Source of the DNA: Stenotrophomonas sp. ZAC14D1_NAIMI4_1
Lineage (GTDB): Bacteria; Pseudomonadota; Gammaproteobacteria; Xanthomonadales; Xanthomonadaceae
Assembly (NCBI RefSeq): GCF_003086775.1
Contig: NZ_CP026001.1
Location: forward strand, 1,948,407 to 2,012,406
Length of the DNA: 64,000 bases
Direction: 5' to 3'
How positions within the stretch are numbered: the stretch's first letter is position 1; each line of letters opens with the position of its first letter. The position numbers and the translations under genes are program-made. The notes beneath the pieces are model-generated. The model was not told where the DNA came from. It worked only from the letters and a program-made list of their open reading frames with translations, and searched no databases. Of the stretch, positions 44,769-53,805 are shown piece after piece.

Positions 44769-45230
44769 TTATTTGACCCCGTGCAGATCCCGCAGCTGGC
44801 TCGGCCGGCTGCCGAAGTACGCCGCCAAGTCGGCGATGTCCTGGTCGCTCAGGTCCTTCGCCTGCGGCGTCATCAATGCATGCTGGCGGTCGCCGGCCCG
44901 GTAGGCCTGCAGGGCATGGGCCAGGTAATCGCCGTACTGGCCACCCAGCTTGGGGTAGGTCGGGTCGATCGGCGCGTTGCCGTCGGCACCATGGCAATCA
45001 ATGCAGCTCTGGTTGGTCGCCTTGCCCTTCACCTTGGCCCGGGCTTCACCGGCTGCCTCGCGGCCCGGCGGCAGGCCGGCCGAGGAGGACGAACCGTGTT
45101 CGCCACTGGCGTGGCCAGGGTCGCCGGCCGATTTTTCACTGCTTTCCACCTGCGACTGCGAGCAGGCCGCCAGCAGCAGGGCAACGGACAGGGCGATGGC
45201 GTGACGCATCGTATGCGCGGCTTTCGACAT
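44769..45230 (-). CDS. Lipoprotein c-type cytochrome
   Basis: A 153-residue monoheme cytochrome. A lipoprotein signal peptide ends in the lipobox LLLAAC, followed by a Ser/Gly-rich stretch. The heme site is CIDCH, and a distal methionine is probably in HALMTPQAKDLS. The C-terminal helix DQDIADLAAYFGS is typical of class I cytochromes. A related cytochrome gene lies 9 nt upstream on the same strand. The pair could pass electrons to a terminal oxidase, but the partner is not visible. The start may also be the ATG at 45209. Confidence 0.88.
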   Translation of the reverse strand: MSKAAHTMRHAIALSVALLLAACSQSQVESSEKSAGDPGHASGEHGSSSSAGLPPGREAAGEARAKVKGKATNQSCIDCHGADGNAPIDPTYPKLGGQYGDYLAHALQAYRAGDRQHALMTPQAKDLSDQDIADLAAYFGSRPSQLRDLHGVK

Positions 45231-45239
45231 GGGCGGGCC

Positions 45240-45629
45240 TTACTTGACGGTGGACAGGTAAACAGCGAGATCGGCGATCTCCTGTTCGCTGAAACTCATC
45301 GACTGCGCCTGCATCGTCGGATGCCGGCGCTTGCCCTGGCGGTACTCGGTCAGGGCCTGGGTCAGGTACTGCTGGGTCTGGCCACCGATCTTCGGTACCC
45401 GGTAACTGGGGTAGGCGTTCTTGTAACCGGTGATGCCGTGGCAGCCCTGGCAGGTGTAGGCCAGCACCCGGCCATTATCGAAGTTGCCGGCCGGAGCGGC
45501 GGCAGCGGGCGGGGTGGCCTGGGCCGGAGCCGGGGCGGGTGCTGCAGGAGCAGGAGCGGGCTGTGCGGCGGCCCCGAGGGGCAGGAGGACGGCCAGAGCG
45601 AGACAAGCGGCGAGCGGCTGCGGGCGCAT
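45240..45629 (-). CDS. Periplasmic c-type cytochrome (cytochrome c4-like half)
   Basis: A 129-residue protein with a Sec signal peptide (LALAVLLPLGAAAQ) and a Pro/Ala-rich linker, then a monoheme class I domain with CQGCH and a methionine in HPTMQAQSMSFS. The end reads SEQEIADLAVYLSTVK. It resembles one half of a diheme cytochrome c4. The downstream lipoprotein cytochrome has a closely related C-terminal half (GDRQHALMTPQAKDLSDQDI), so the two look like duplicates. Confidence 0.88.
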   Translation of the reverse strand: MRPQPLAACLALAVLLPLGAAAQPAPAPAAPAPAPAQATPPAAAAPAGNFDNGRVLAYTCQGCHGITGYKNAYPSYRVPKIGGQTQQYLTQALTEYRQGKRRHPTMQAQSMSFSEQEIADLAVYLSTVK

Positions 45630-45656
45630 GATGTCGTTATCCGGGGATTCGGGTCT

Positions 45657-45686
45657 GGTCGTTCCGGCGTGGGGTACGGAACGACC
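45657..45686. other. Perfect 10-bp inverted repeat in a divergent promoter region
   Basis: GGTCGTTCCG (45657-45666) and CGGAACGACC (45677-45686), loop GCGTGGGGTA. A second palindrome, TTTCA-TCTAGC-TGAAA, lies at 45703-45718. Both are in the 206-bp gap between the cytochromes and the efflux operon and could be operators. Confidence 0.45.
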
Positions 45687-45835
45687 CGAGTATAGCCTCA
45701 GGTTTCATCTAGCTGAAATGGGGGCGGGCCGACCAGCGGCGTGAAGGCACCATGACCTTTGGGATATGGTGTTGCCGTGAAGTGGTGCATTACTTTGCTA
45801 CCACACCTGCCCACGCATCCTCCAGGGATCTGACG

Positions 45836-46993
45836 ATGTCGCACCCAACCTTCCTGCCCGGCCGCCGCACTGGACTCTGTGCCGCTGCCCTGCTGATCTC
45901 CACCTCCCTGCTGCTGGGCGGTTGCGCCGCGGGCCCCAATTCCGAAGCCAAGGCGGCCGAAACCAAGGACGAGAAGAAGGTCGACGCGGTCCCGGTGGAA
46001 GTGGCCGTGGCCAGCCACCGCGCCGTGGCGGCCAGCTACACCGGCACCGCTGCGCTGGAACCGCGCGCCGAATCGCAGGTGGTGGCCAAGACCTCCGGCG
46101 TGGCGCTGGCGGTGCTGGTCGAGGAGGGCCAGCGGGTGACCGCCGGCCAGCCGCTGGTACGCCTGGACCCTGACCGTGCACGCCTGGCCGTGGCGCAGAG
46201 CGAAGCGCAGATGCGCAAGCTGGAAAACAACTACCAGCGCGCACAGAAGCTGGTTGGCCAGCAGATGGTCAGCGCCTCCGACGTCGACCAGCTGCGCTAC
46301 GACCTGGAAAACATGCGCGCGCAGTACCGCCTGGCGACGCTGGAACTGTCCTACACCACGGTGGTGGCGCCGATCTCCGGGGTGATCGCCTCGCGCTCGA
46401 TCAAGACCGGCAACTTCGTGCAGATCAACACGCCGATCTTCCGCATCGTCGACAACTCCCAGCTGGAAGCCACCCTCAACGTGCCCGAGCGCGAACTGGC
46501 GACGCTGCGCGCCGGCCAGCCGGTCGTGCTCTCGGCCGATGCGCTGCCGGGCAAGACCTTCACCGGCACCGTTGACCGCATCGCGCCGGTGGTGGACTCC
46601 GGCAGCGGCACGTTCCGCGTGGTCAGCGCCTTCAACGGCACCGAGCATGCGCTGCAACCCGGCATGTTCGGGCGCATCCGCATCGACTACGACCAGCGCG
46701 CCGATGCCCTGGTGGTGCCGCGCCTGGCCATCCTCGACGACGGTGAGCCGGCGGTGTTCCGGGTGCGCGAAGGCAAGGTGGCGCGCGTACCAGTGAAGCT
46801 GGGCTATGCCGAAGGCCCGTGGGTGGAGATCCGCGAAGGCCTGGCTGCCGGCGACAAGATCGTCACCGCCGGCAAGGTCGCCCTGCGCGACGGCACCGCC
46901 GTGCAGGTCATCGCCGATCCCAAGGCTCCCAAGGCCAAGCCGGCCACCGTGGCCGCCGGTAAATCCGCAGACAAGGCCGGGAGCCAGCAATGA
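45836..46993 (+). CDS. RND efflux periplasmic adaptor (membrane fusion) lipoprotein
   Basis: A 385-residue MFP-family protein. The lipoprotein signal peptide ends in SLLLGGC. A biotinyl-lipoyl-like segment (VAKTSGVALAVLVEEGQRV), an alpha hairpin (AQSEAQMRKLENNYQRAQKL) and beta-barrel and membrane-proximal domains follow. The C-terminus is an Ala/Lys-rich tail. The stop overlaps the start of the first RND gene (ATGA), so expression is coupled. No outer-membrane TolC-like gene is in the operon, so the pump probably borrows one. The start at 45836 gives the clear signal peptide. Confidence 0.92.
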   Translation: MSHPTFLPGRRTGLCAAALLISTSLLLGGCAAGPNSEAKAAETKDEKKVDAVPVEVAVASHRAVAASYTGTAALEPRAESQVVAKTSGVALAVLVEEGQRVTAGQPLVRLDPDRARLAVAQSEAQMRKLENNYQRAQKLVGQQMVSASDVDQLRYDLENMRAQYRLATLELSYTTVVAPISGVIASRSIKTGNFVQINTPIFRIVDNSQLEATLNVPERELATLRAGQPVVLSADALPGKTFTGTVDRIAPVVDSGSGTFRVVSAFNGTEHALQPGMFGRIRIDYDQRADALVVPRLAILDDGEPAVFRVREGKVARVPVKLGYAEGPWVEIREGLAAGDKIVTAGKVALRDGTAVQVIADPKAPKAKPATVAAGKSADKAGSQQ

Positions 46994-49900
46994 GCGCCCC
47001 GGGACACGACCACGGTGCCTCGCCGGGCGGCGATGGCGCCGCTGCCGGCCTGCGCGGCGGCCTGGTGGAATTCGCCACCCGCCGCCGCGTCACCATCGCC
47101 ATGTGCACGGTCACGCTGCTGCTGTTCGGCCTGATCGCGCTGGGCAACCTCAAGGTCAACCTGCTGCCCGACCTGAGCTATCCCACCTTGACCGTGCGCA
47201 CCGAATACACCGGTGCGGCACCGACCGAAATCGAAAGCCTGATCACCCAGCCGGTGGAAGAAGCCGTGGGCGTGGTCAAGAACCTGCGCAAGCTGAAGTC
47301 GGTTTCGCGTACCGGGCAGAGCGATGTGGTGCTCGAGTTCGCCTGGGGCACCAACATGGACCAGGCCAGCCTGGAGGTGCGCGACAAGATGGAAGCGCTG
47401 AACCTGCCACTGGAGGCCAAGGCCCCGGTGCTGCTGCGCTTCAACCCGTCCACCGAGCCGATCATGCGCCTGGTGCTGTCCACCAAGGCCGCGCCGACCA
47501 GCGATGAGGACGCCATCCGCGAGCTGACCGGCCTGCGCCGCTATGCCGACGAAGACCTGAAGAAGAAGCTGGAGCCGGTGACCGGCGTGGCTGCAGTGAA
47601 GGTCGGCGGTGGCCTGGAAGACGAGATCCAGGTGGACATCGACCAGCAGAAGCTGGCCCAGCTCAACCTGCCCATCGACACCGTCATCAAGCGGTTGAAG
47701 GAAGAGAACATCAACATTTCCGGCGGGCGCCTGGAGGAGGGCTCGCAGCGTTTCCTGGTGCGCACCGTCAACCAGTTCGCCGATCTGGAAGAGATCCGCA
47801 ACCTGCTGGTCACCACCCAGTCGTCCAACGGCAGCGCGGCCGATTCGGCCCTGCAGCAGATGTTCAACATCGCTGCGTCCACCGGTTCTGCAGCAGCCGT
47901 CGCTGCGGCGTCGGCGGCGCAGAGTGCCTCCTCCGGCGGCGGCTCCAGCGTCGTTGCCAACGGCGTGCCGGTACGCCTGAAGGATGTGGCAACCGTGCGC
48001 CAGGGCTACAAGGAGCGCGAAGCGATCATCCGCCTGGGTGGCAAGGAGTCGGTCGAGCTGGCGATCTACAAGGAAGGCGACGCGAATACCGTGGCCACCG
48101 CCGAAGCGCTGCGCAAGCGCCTGGAACAGATCAAGGCCACCTTCCCCGGCGATGCCGAACTGACCACCATCGAGGACCAGTCGCGCTTCATCGAACACGC
48201 CATCAGTGACGTCAAGAAGGACGCGGTGATCGGCGGCCTGCTGGCCATCCTGATCATCTTCCTGTTCCTGCGCGATGGCTGGTCCACCTTCGTGATCAGC
48301 CTGTCGCTGCCGGTCTCGATCATTGCCACGTTCTTCTTCATGGGCCAGCTCGGCCTGAGCTTGAACGTGATGTCGCTGGGCGGCCTGGCGCTGGCCACCG
48401 GCCTGGTGGTGGACGATTCGATCGTGGTGCTGGAAAGCATCGCCAAGGCGCGCGAGCGTGGCCTGGGCATCCTGCAGGCGGCCATCGTCGGTACCCGCGA
48501 AGTGAGCATGGCGGTGGTGGCGTCCACCCTGACCACCATCGCGGTGTTCCTGCCGCTGGTGTTCGTCGATGGCATCGCCGGCCAGCTGTTCCGCGACCAG
48601 GCGCTGACCGTGGCCATTGCCATCGCGATCTCGCTGCTGGTGTCGATGACCCTGATCCCGATGCTGAGCTCGCTGAAGGGCCGGCCGCCGCTGGCCTTCC
48701 CGGAAGAAGCCGCTTCCGAACCGTGGCAGCCGCAGAGCCGCTGGCAGAAGCCGGTCGCGCTGGGCCGTCGGGGCTTCGTGGCCAGCGTGCGCTGGAGTTT
48801 CTTCGCCCTGGCCTGGCTGGTGGTGCGCCTGTGGCGCGGCGTGGTCGCCGTGGTCGGGCCGGTCATGCGCAAGGCCAGCGACATCGCGATGAAGCCCTAT
48901 GCCGGTGCCGAGCGTGGCTACCTGCGCCTGCTGCCCAATGCGCTTGCCCATCCCGGCAAGGTGCTGGGCCTGGCCGCGCTGGCCTTTGTCGGCACCATGG
49001 CCCTGGTGCCGATGCTCGGTGCCGACCTGATTCCGCAGCTGGCCCAGGACCGTTTCGAAATGACGGTGAAGCTGCCTGCCGGCACGCCGCTGAAGCAGAC
49101 CGATGCGCTGGTGCGCGAGCTGCAGCTGGCGCACGGCCAGGGTGAAGGCGTGGCTTCGCTGTACGGCGTCAGCGGCAGCGGCACGCGGCTGGATGCCAGC
49201 CCGACCGAAAGCGGTGAGAACATCGGCAAGCTGACCGTGGTGATGGAAGGCGGCGGCAACGCACGCACCGAAGCGGAAATCACCGAGCGCCTGCGTGACA
49301 CCATGGGCCAGCACCCCGGCGCCCAGGTCGACTTCGCGCGCCCGGCGTTGTTCAGCTTCTCCACGCCGCTGGAAATCGAGCTGCGCGGGCAGGACATGGC
49401 CACCCTGGAACAGGCCGGCCAGCGCCTGGCGGCACTGCTGCGCAGCAACGCGCACTACGCCGATGTGAAGTCGACGGTGGAAGAGGGCTTCCCGGAAATC
49501 CAGATCCGTTTCGACCAGGAACGCGCCGGTGCACTGGGCCTGACCACCCGCCAGATCGCCGATGTGGTGGTGAAGAAGGTGCGTGGCGACGTGGCCACCC
49601 GCTACAGCTTCCGTGATCGCAAGATCGATGTGCTGGTGCGTGCGCAGGAGGGGGACCGTGCCAGCGTGGACAGCATCCGCCGCCTGATCGTGAACCCGGG
49701 CAGCAGTCGTCCGGTCACCCTGGATGCGGTGGCCGATGTGGTCGCCACCACCGGCCCCAGCGAGATCCATCGCGCTGACCAGACCCGCGTGGCCGTGGTG
49801 TCGGCCAACCTGCGCGACATCGATCTGGGCGCGGCCATGCGCGAAGTGCAGCAGATGGTGGCCGAGCAGCCGCTCGGCGCCGGCGTCGGCCTGCACATCG

Positions 49901-50514
49901 GCGGCCAGGGCGAGGAGCTGGCACAGGCTGCCAAGTCGCTGATCTTCGCCTTCGGCCTGGCCATCTTCCTGGTCTACCTGGTGATGGCCTCGCAGTTCGA
50001 ATCGCTGCTGCACCCGTTCGTCATCCTGTTCACCATCCCGCTGGCCCTGGTCGGTGCGATCCTGGCGCTGCTGATGACCGGCAAGCCCATTTCGGTGGTG
50101 GTGTTCATCGGCCTGATCCTGCTGGTCGGGCTGGTCACCAAGAACGCGATCATCCTGATCGACAAGGTCAATCAGCTGCGCGAGGCCGGTGTGGCCAAGC
50201 ACGAGGCGCTGGTGGAAGGTGCGCGTTCGCGCCTGCGGCCGATCATCATGACCACCCTGTGCACCCTGTTCGGCTTCCTGCCGCTGGCGGTGGCGATGGG
50301 CGAGGGCGCCGAGGTGCGCGCACCGATGGCGATCACCGTCATCGGCGGCCTGCTGGTGTCGACCCTGTTGACCCTGCTGGTCATCCCGGTGGTGTACGAC
50401 CTGATGGACCGCCGCGGCGATGCCTACTACCGCGAGCGCGGCCGCAAGCATGCCGGCGAAGGCCTGCACGGTGCCGAGGCTGGCCACAGCGGCGGCGCGG
50501 AGGAACCGGCATGA
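46990..50514 (+). CDS. RND efflux pump inner-membrane subunit 1
   Basis: A 1174-residue proton-driven exporter of the RND superfamily with 12 predicted helices and two large periplasmic loops. The proton-relay residues are present: Asp475-Asp476 (LVVDDSIVVLE) in helix 4 and Lys1051 (VTKNAIILID) in helix 10. It is longer than AcrB (1049) because of a Ser/Ala/Gly-rich insertion at about 277-325 in the first periplasmic loop and a long loop between the helices of the first half and the second periplasmic domain (about 560-640). It overlaps both the adaptor and the second pump gene by four bases. Drug, metal or solvent specificity cannot be told. Confidence 0.92.
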   Translation: MSAPGHDHGASPGGDGAAAGLRGGLVEFATRRRVTIAMCTVTLLLFGLIALGNLKVNLLPDLSYPTLTVRTEYTGAAPTEIESLITQPVEEAVGVVKNLRKLKSVSRTGQSDVVLEFAWGTNMDQASLEVRDKMEALNLPLEAKAPVLLRFNPSTEPIMRLVLSTKAAPTSDEDAIRELTGLRRYADEDLKKKLEPVTGVAAVKVGGGLEDEIQVDIDQQKLAQLNLPIDTVIKRLKEENINISGGRLEEGSQRFLVRTVNQFADLEEIRNLLVTTQSSNGSAADSALQQMFNIAASTGSAAAVAAASAAQSASSGGGSSVVANGVPVRLKDVATVRQGYKEREAIIRLGGKESVELAIYKEGDANTVATAEALRKRLEQIKATFPGDAELTTIEDQSRFIEHAISDVKKDAVIGGLLAILIIFLFLRDGWSTFVISLSLPVSIIATFFFMGQLGLSLNVMSLGGLALATGLVVDDSIVVLESIAKARERGLGILQAAIVGTREVSMAVVASTLTTIAVFLPLVFVDGIAGQLFRDQALTVAIAIAISLLVSMTLIPMLSSLKGRPPLAFPEEAASEPWQPQSRWQKPVALGRRGFVASVRWSFFALAWLVVRLWRGVVAVVGPVMRKASDIAMKPYAGAERGYLRLLPNALAHPGKVLGLAALAFVGTMALVPMLGADLIPQLAQDRFEMTVKLPAGTPLKQTDALVRELQLAHGQGEGVASLYGVSGSGTRLDASPTESGENIGKLTVVMEGGGNARTEAEITERLRDTMGQHPGAQVDFARPALFSFSTPLEIELRGQDMATLEQAGQRLAALLRSNAHYADVKSTVEEGFPEIQIRFDQERAGALGLTTRQIADVVVKKVRGDVATRYSFRDRKIDVLVRAQEGDRASVDSIRRLIVNPGSSRPVTLDAVADVVATTGPSEIHRADQTRVAVVSANLRDIDLGAAMREVQQMVAEQPLGAGVGLHIGGQGEELAQAAKSLIFAFGLAIFLVYLVMASQFESLLHPFVILFTIPLALVGAILALLMTGKPISVVVFIGLILLVGLVTKNAIILIDKVNQLREAGVAKHEALVEGARSRLRPIIMTTLCTLFGFLPLAVAMGEGAEVRAPMAITVIGGLLVSTLLTLLVIPVVYDLMDRRGDAYYRERGRKHAGEGLHGAEAGHSGGAEEPA

Positions 50515-53500
50515 GCGTCGCCGAGTTCTCCATCCGCCGCCCGGTCACCACCATCATGTGTTTCGTGTCGCTGGTGGTGGTGGGCCTGATCGCCTCGTTC
50601 CGGCTGCCGCTGGAGGCGCTGCCGGACATCTCCGCGCCGTTCCTGTTCGTGCAGATTCCCTATACCGGCTCGACCCCGGAAGAGGTGGAACGGACCATCA
50701 TCCGCCCGGTGGAGGAATCGCTGGCGACGATGACCGGCATCAAGCGCATGCGCTCGCAGGCCACGTCCGAAGCCGCCTCGATCTTCATCGAGTTCAGCGA
50801 CTGGGACCGTGACATCGCCATCGCGGCCTCCGATGCACGCGAGCGCATCGATGCCATCCGCAGCGACCTGCCTGACGACCTGCAGCGCTACAACGTGTTC
50901 AAGTGGTCCAGCAGCGACCAGCCGGTGCTGAAGGTTCGCCTGGCCAGCGCCACCGACCTGACCGCCGCCTATGACATGCTCGACCGCGAGTTCAAGCGGC
51001 GCATCGAGCGCATCCCGGGCGTGGCGCGCGTGGACATCACCGGTGCGCCGCCGAACGAGGTCGAGATCGCCATCGATGCCGACCGGCTCAGCGCGCATGG
51101 CCTGAGCATCAACGAACTCAGCGACCGCCTGCGCACGCTGAACTTCTCGATCTCGGCGGGGCAGATCAACGACAACGGCCAGCGCGTGCGCGTGCAGCCG
51201 GTGGGCGAGATCACCGACCTGCAGGAAATGCGTGACCTGGTGATCAACGCCAAGGGCCTGCGCCTGGGGGACATCGCCGAGGTGCGCCTGAAGCCGGCGC
51301 GCATGAACTACGGGCGCCGCCTGGACGGCAACCCGGCCATCGGCCTGGACATCTTCAAGGAGCGCAGCGCCAACCTGGTGGATGTCTCGCGCGCTGCCCT
51401 GGCCGAAGTCGAGGCGATCCGCGCACAGGACTCGATGCGTGACGTGCAGATCAAGGTGATCGACAACCAGGGCAAGGCGGTTACCTCCTCGCTGCTGGAA
51501 CTGGCCGAAGCCGGTGCGGTCGGCCTGATCCTGTCGGTCACCGTGCTGTTCTTCTTCCTGCGCCACTGGCCGTCCACGCTGATGGTGACGCTGGCGATCC
51601 CGATCTGCTTCACCATCACCCTGGGCTTCATGTACTTCGCCGGGGTGACGCTGAACATCCTGACCATGATGGGCCTGCTGCTGGCCGTCGGCATGCTGGT
51701 GGACAACGCCGTGGTGGTGGTGGAGAGCATCTACCAGGAACGCGAGCGCATGCCGGGGCAGCCGCGCCTGGCCTCCATCATCGGTACCCGCAACGTGGCC
51801 ATCGCCCTCAGTGCCGGCACCCTGTGCCACTGCATCGTGTTCGTGCCCAACCTGTTCGGCGAGACCAACAACATCAGCATCTTCATGGCCCAGATCGCGA
51901 TCACCATCTCGGTCTCGCTGCTGGCGTCGTGGCTGGTGGCCGTCAGCCTGATCCCGATGCTGTCCGCGCGCATGGCCACGCCCAAGCTGCTGCATTCGCA
52001 GACCGGCGTGATCGCGCGGCTGCAGCGCCACTATGCCCGCCTGCTGGACTGGTCGCTGCGCCATCGCGGCTGGAGCCTGCTCGGCATCGTGCTGGTGGTG
52101 CTGGTCAGCCTGGTGCCGATGAAGTTGACCAAGGTCGACATGTTCGGCGGCGGTGGCGGCAAGGACGTCTTCATCGGGTACATGTGGAAGGGCGCCTACA
52201 CCTACCGGCAGATGTCCGAGGAAGTCGGCCGTGTTGAAGCCTGGGTCGAACAGAACCGCGAGCGCCTGCACGTGCAGCAGGTCTATTCCTGGTACAGCGA
52301 ACAGGAAGGTGGCTCGACTACCGTCACCATCGACGAGAAGTACGCCAAGGACATCAAGGCGCTGCAGGAAGAGATCCGCAAGGGCCTGCCGAAGTCGGCG
52401 CGCGCCGATTACTTCATCGGCAACCAGGGCGGCGATGGCGGTGGCAACCAGGGCGTGCAGGTCCAGCTGGTGGGCGATTCCAGCAGCATGCTGCAGGAGA
52501 TCGGCCAGGAAGTGCTGCCGCTGCTGGCCCAGCGCCCGGAGCTGCGCGACGTGCGCATCGACAACGGCGAGAAGGGCGGCGAACTGAAGGTGCACGTCGA
52601 TCGCGAGCGCGCCGCGGCGTTCGGCTTCAATGCCGAGCAGGTGGCCAGCTTCGTCGGTCTGGCCCTGCGCGGTGCACCGCTGCGCGAGTTCCGTCGTGGC
52701 GACAACGAAGTGCCGGTGTGGGTGCGCTTCGCCGGTGCCGAGCAGAGCAGCCCGGAAGACCTGGCCAGCTACAGCGTGCGTACCGGCGATGGCCGCAGCG
52801 TGCCGCTGCTGAGCCTGGTCAGTGTCGATGTGGGTTCGTCGGCCACCCAGATCGGCCGCACGAACCGCCAGACCACCCTCACCATCAAGGCCAACCTGGC
52901 CGAGAAGATCACCGCCCCCGATGGCCGCAAGGCGATCGAAGCGGTGCTCAAGCCGATGAGCTTCCCCGCCGGCTATGGCTTCACCTTCGATGGCGGTGAC
53001 TACGGCAACGACAACGAGGCGATGCAGCAGATGGTGTTCAACCTGCTCATCGCCCTGGTGATGATCTACGTGGTGATGGCGGCCGTGTTCGAGTCGCTGC
53101 TGTTCCCGGCGGCCATCATGAGTGGCGTGCTGTTCTCGATCTTCGGCGTGTTCTGGCTGTTCTGGGTCACCGGTACCTCGTTCGGCATCATGTCCTTCAT
53201 CGGCATCCTGGTGCTGATGGGCGTGGTGGTGAACAACGGCATCGTGATGATCGAGCACATCAACAACCTGCGGCGCGGCGGCATGGGCCGCACCCGGGCG
53301 CTGGTGGAGGGCTCACGCGAGCGCCTGCGGCCGATCATGATGACGATGGGCACGGCGATCCTGGCGATGGTGCCGATCTCGCTCACCAATACGCAGATGT
53401 TCGGCGATGGCCCGGAGTACGCACCGATGGCGCGCGCGATTGCCGGCGGCCTGGCGTTCTCCACCGTGGTCAGCCTGCTGTTCCTGCCGACCATCTACGC

Positions 53501-53585
53501 GGTGCTGGACGACCTGCGCAGTGCGGTGACACGCCTGATCCGGCGCGCGCGCGGCCTGGACAAGGCGGCCGCAACGGCCGCGTAG
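50511..53585 (+). CDS. RND efflux pump inner-membrane subunit 2
   Basis: A 1024-residue RND permease, coupled by ATGA overlap to subunit 1. It differs in the proton relay: helix 4 reads MLVDNAVVVVES (Asp398, then Asn399 instead of Asp), and helix 10 reads GVVVNNGIVMIE, with Asn908 where AcrB has its lysine. Two RND proteins behind one adaptor recall MdtABC or the S. maltophilia SmeIJK layout, so a mixed trimer is possible; I do not assign that name. The TAG stop codon is also the GTAG head of a SMAG repeat. Confidence 0.92.
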   Translation: MSVAEFSIRRPVTTIMCFVSLVVVGLIASFRLPLEALPDISAPFLFVQIPYTGSTPEEVERTIIRPVEESLATMTGIKRMRSQATSEAASIFIEFSDWDRDIAIAASDARERIDAIRSDLPDDLQRYNVFKWSSSDQPVLKVRLASATDLTAAYDMLDREFKRRIERIPGVARVDITGAPPNEVEIAIDADRLSAHGLSINELSDRLRTLNFSISAGQINDNGQRVRVQPVGEITDLQEMRDLVINAKGLRLGDIAEVRLKPARMNYGRRLDGNPAIGLDIFKERSANLVDVSRAALAEVEAIRAQDSMRDVQIKVIDNQGKAVTSSLLELAEAGAVGLILSVTVLFFFLRHWPSTLMVTLAIPICFTITLGFMYFAGVTLNILTMMGLLLAVGMLVDNAVVVVESIYQERERMPGQPRLASIIGTRNVAIALSAGTLCHCIVFVPNLFGETNNISIFMAQIAITISVSLLASWLVAVSLIPMLSARMATPKLLHSQTGVIARLQRHYARLLDWSLRHRGWSLLGIVLVVLVSLVPMKLTKVDMFGGGGGKDVFIGYMWKGAYTYRQMSEEVGRVEAWVEQNRERLHVQQVYSWYSEQEGGSTTVTIDEKYAKDIKALQEEIRKGLPKSARADYFIGNQGGDGGGNQGVQVQLVGDSSSMLQEIGQEVLPLLAQRPELRDVRIDNGEKGGELKVHVDRERAAAFGFNAEQVASFVGLALRGAPLREFRRGDNEVPVWVRFAGAEQSSPEDLASYSVRTGDGRSVPLLSLVSVDVGSSATQIGRTNRQTTLTIKANLAEKITAPDGRKAIEAVLKPMSFPAGYGFTFDGGDYGNDNEAMQQMVFNLLIALVMIYVVMAAVFESLLFPAAIMSGVLFSIFGVFWLFWVTGTSFGIMSFIGILVLMGVVVNNGIVMIEHINNLRRGGMGRTRALVEGSRERLRPIMMTMGTAILAMVPISLTNTQMFGDGPEYAPMARAIAGGLAFSTVVSLLFLPTIYAVLDDLRSAVTRLIRRARGLDKAAATAA

Positions 53586-53602
53586 CGTCGAGCCTGCTCG
53601 AC
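53582..53602. repeat. SMAG unit that contains the RND subunit 2 stop codon
   Basis: GTAGCGTCGAGCC followed by GCTCGAC; the TAG of GTAG at 53583-53585 terminates the gene. Confidence 0.75.
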
Positions 53603-53630
53603 TATCGGGCACGACAACGTGTTGTGGTGT

Positions 53631-53671
53631 GGGGGAGACCGGTCGTAGTGGGGCGGTCTCCCCCTTTTTTT
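53631..53671 (+). terminator. Intrinsic terminator of the efflux operon
   Basis: Stem GGGGGAGACC / GGTCTCCCCC (53631-53640, 53655-53664), followed by seven T residues. Confidence 0.92.
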
Positions 53672-53689
53672 CCTGCCGTGCAGGGCGTT

Positions 53690-53793
53690 GCCAACCAAGG
53701 TTGGCCTCTACCTTTCGCCATCTTGCGGCGCCGCCCGGGCATGGGCTCGGGCGCTACGGATTCCGTGACCGGTAGCGCCGGGCCACGCCCGGC
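53690..53793. repeat. Three SMAG units between the efflux operon and the TraB gene
   Basis: GCCAACC / GGTTGGC unit ending CTAC at 53690-53711, then an inverted pair at 53733-53757 and 53772-53793 with GCCCGGGC-type arms. Confidence 0.8.
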
Positions 53794-53805
53794 GGTGTGC
53801 TGCAG

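Noticed and set aside
46804..53258. Minus-strand frames of about 1227 and 943 codons opposite the RND genes
   Set aside because: Same shadow effect: low-complexity His/Gln/Arg-rich translations opposite genes with clear RND motifs.
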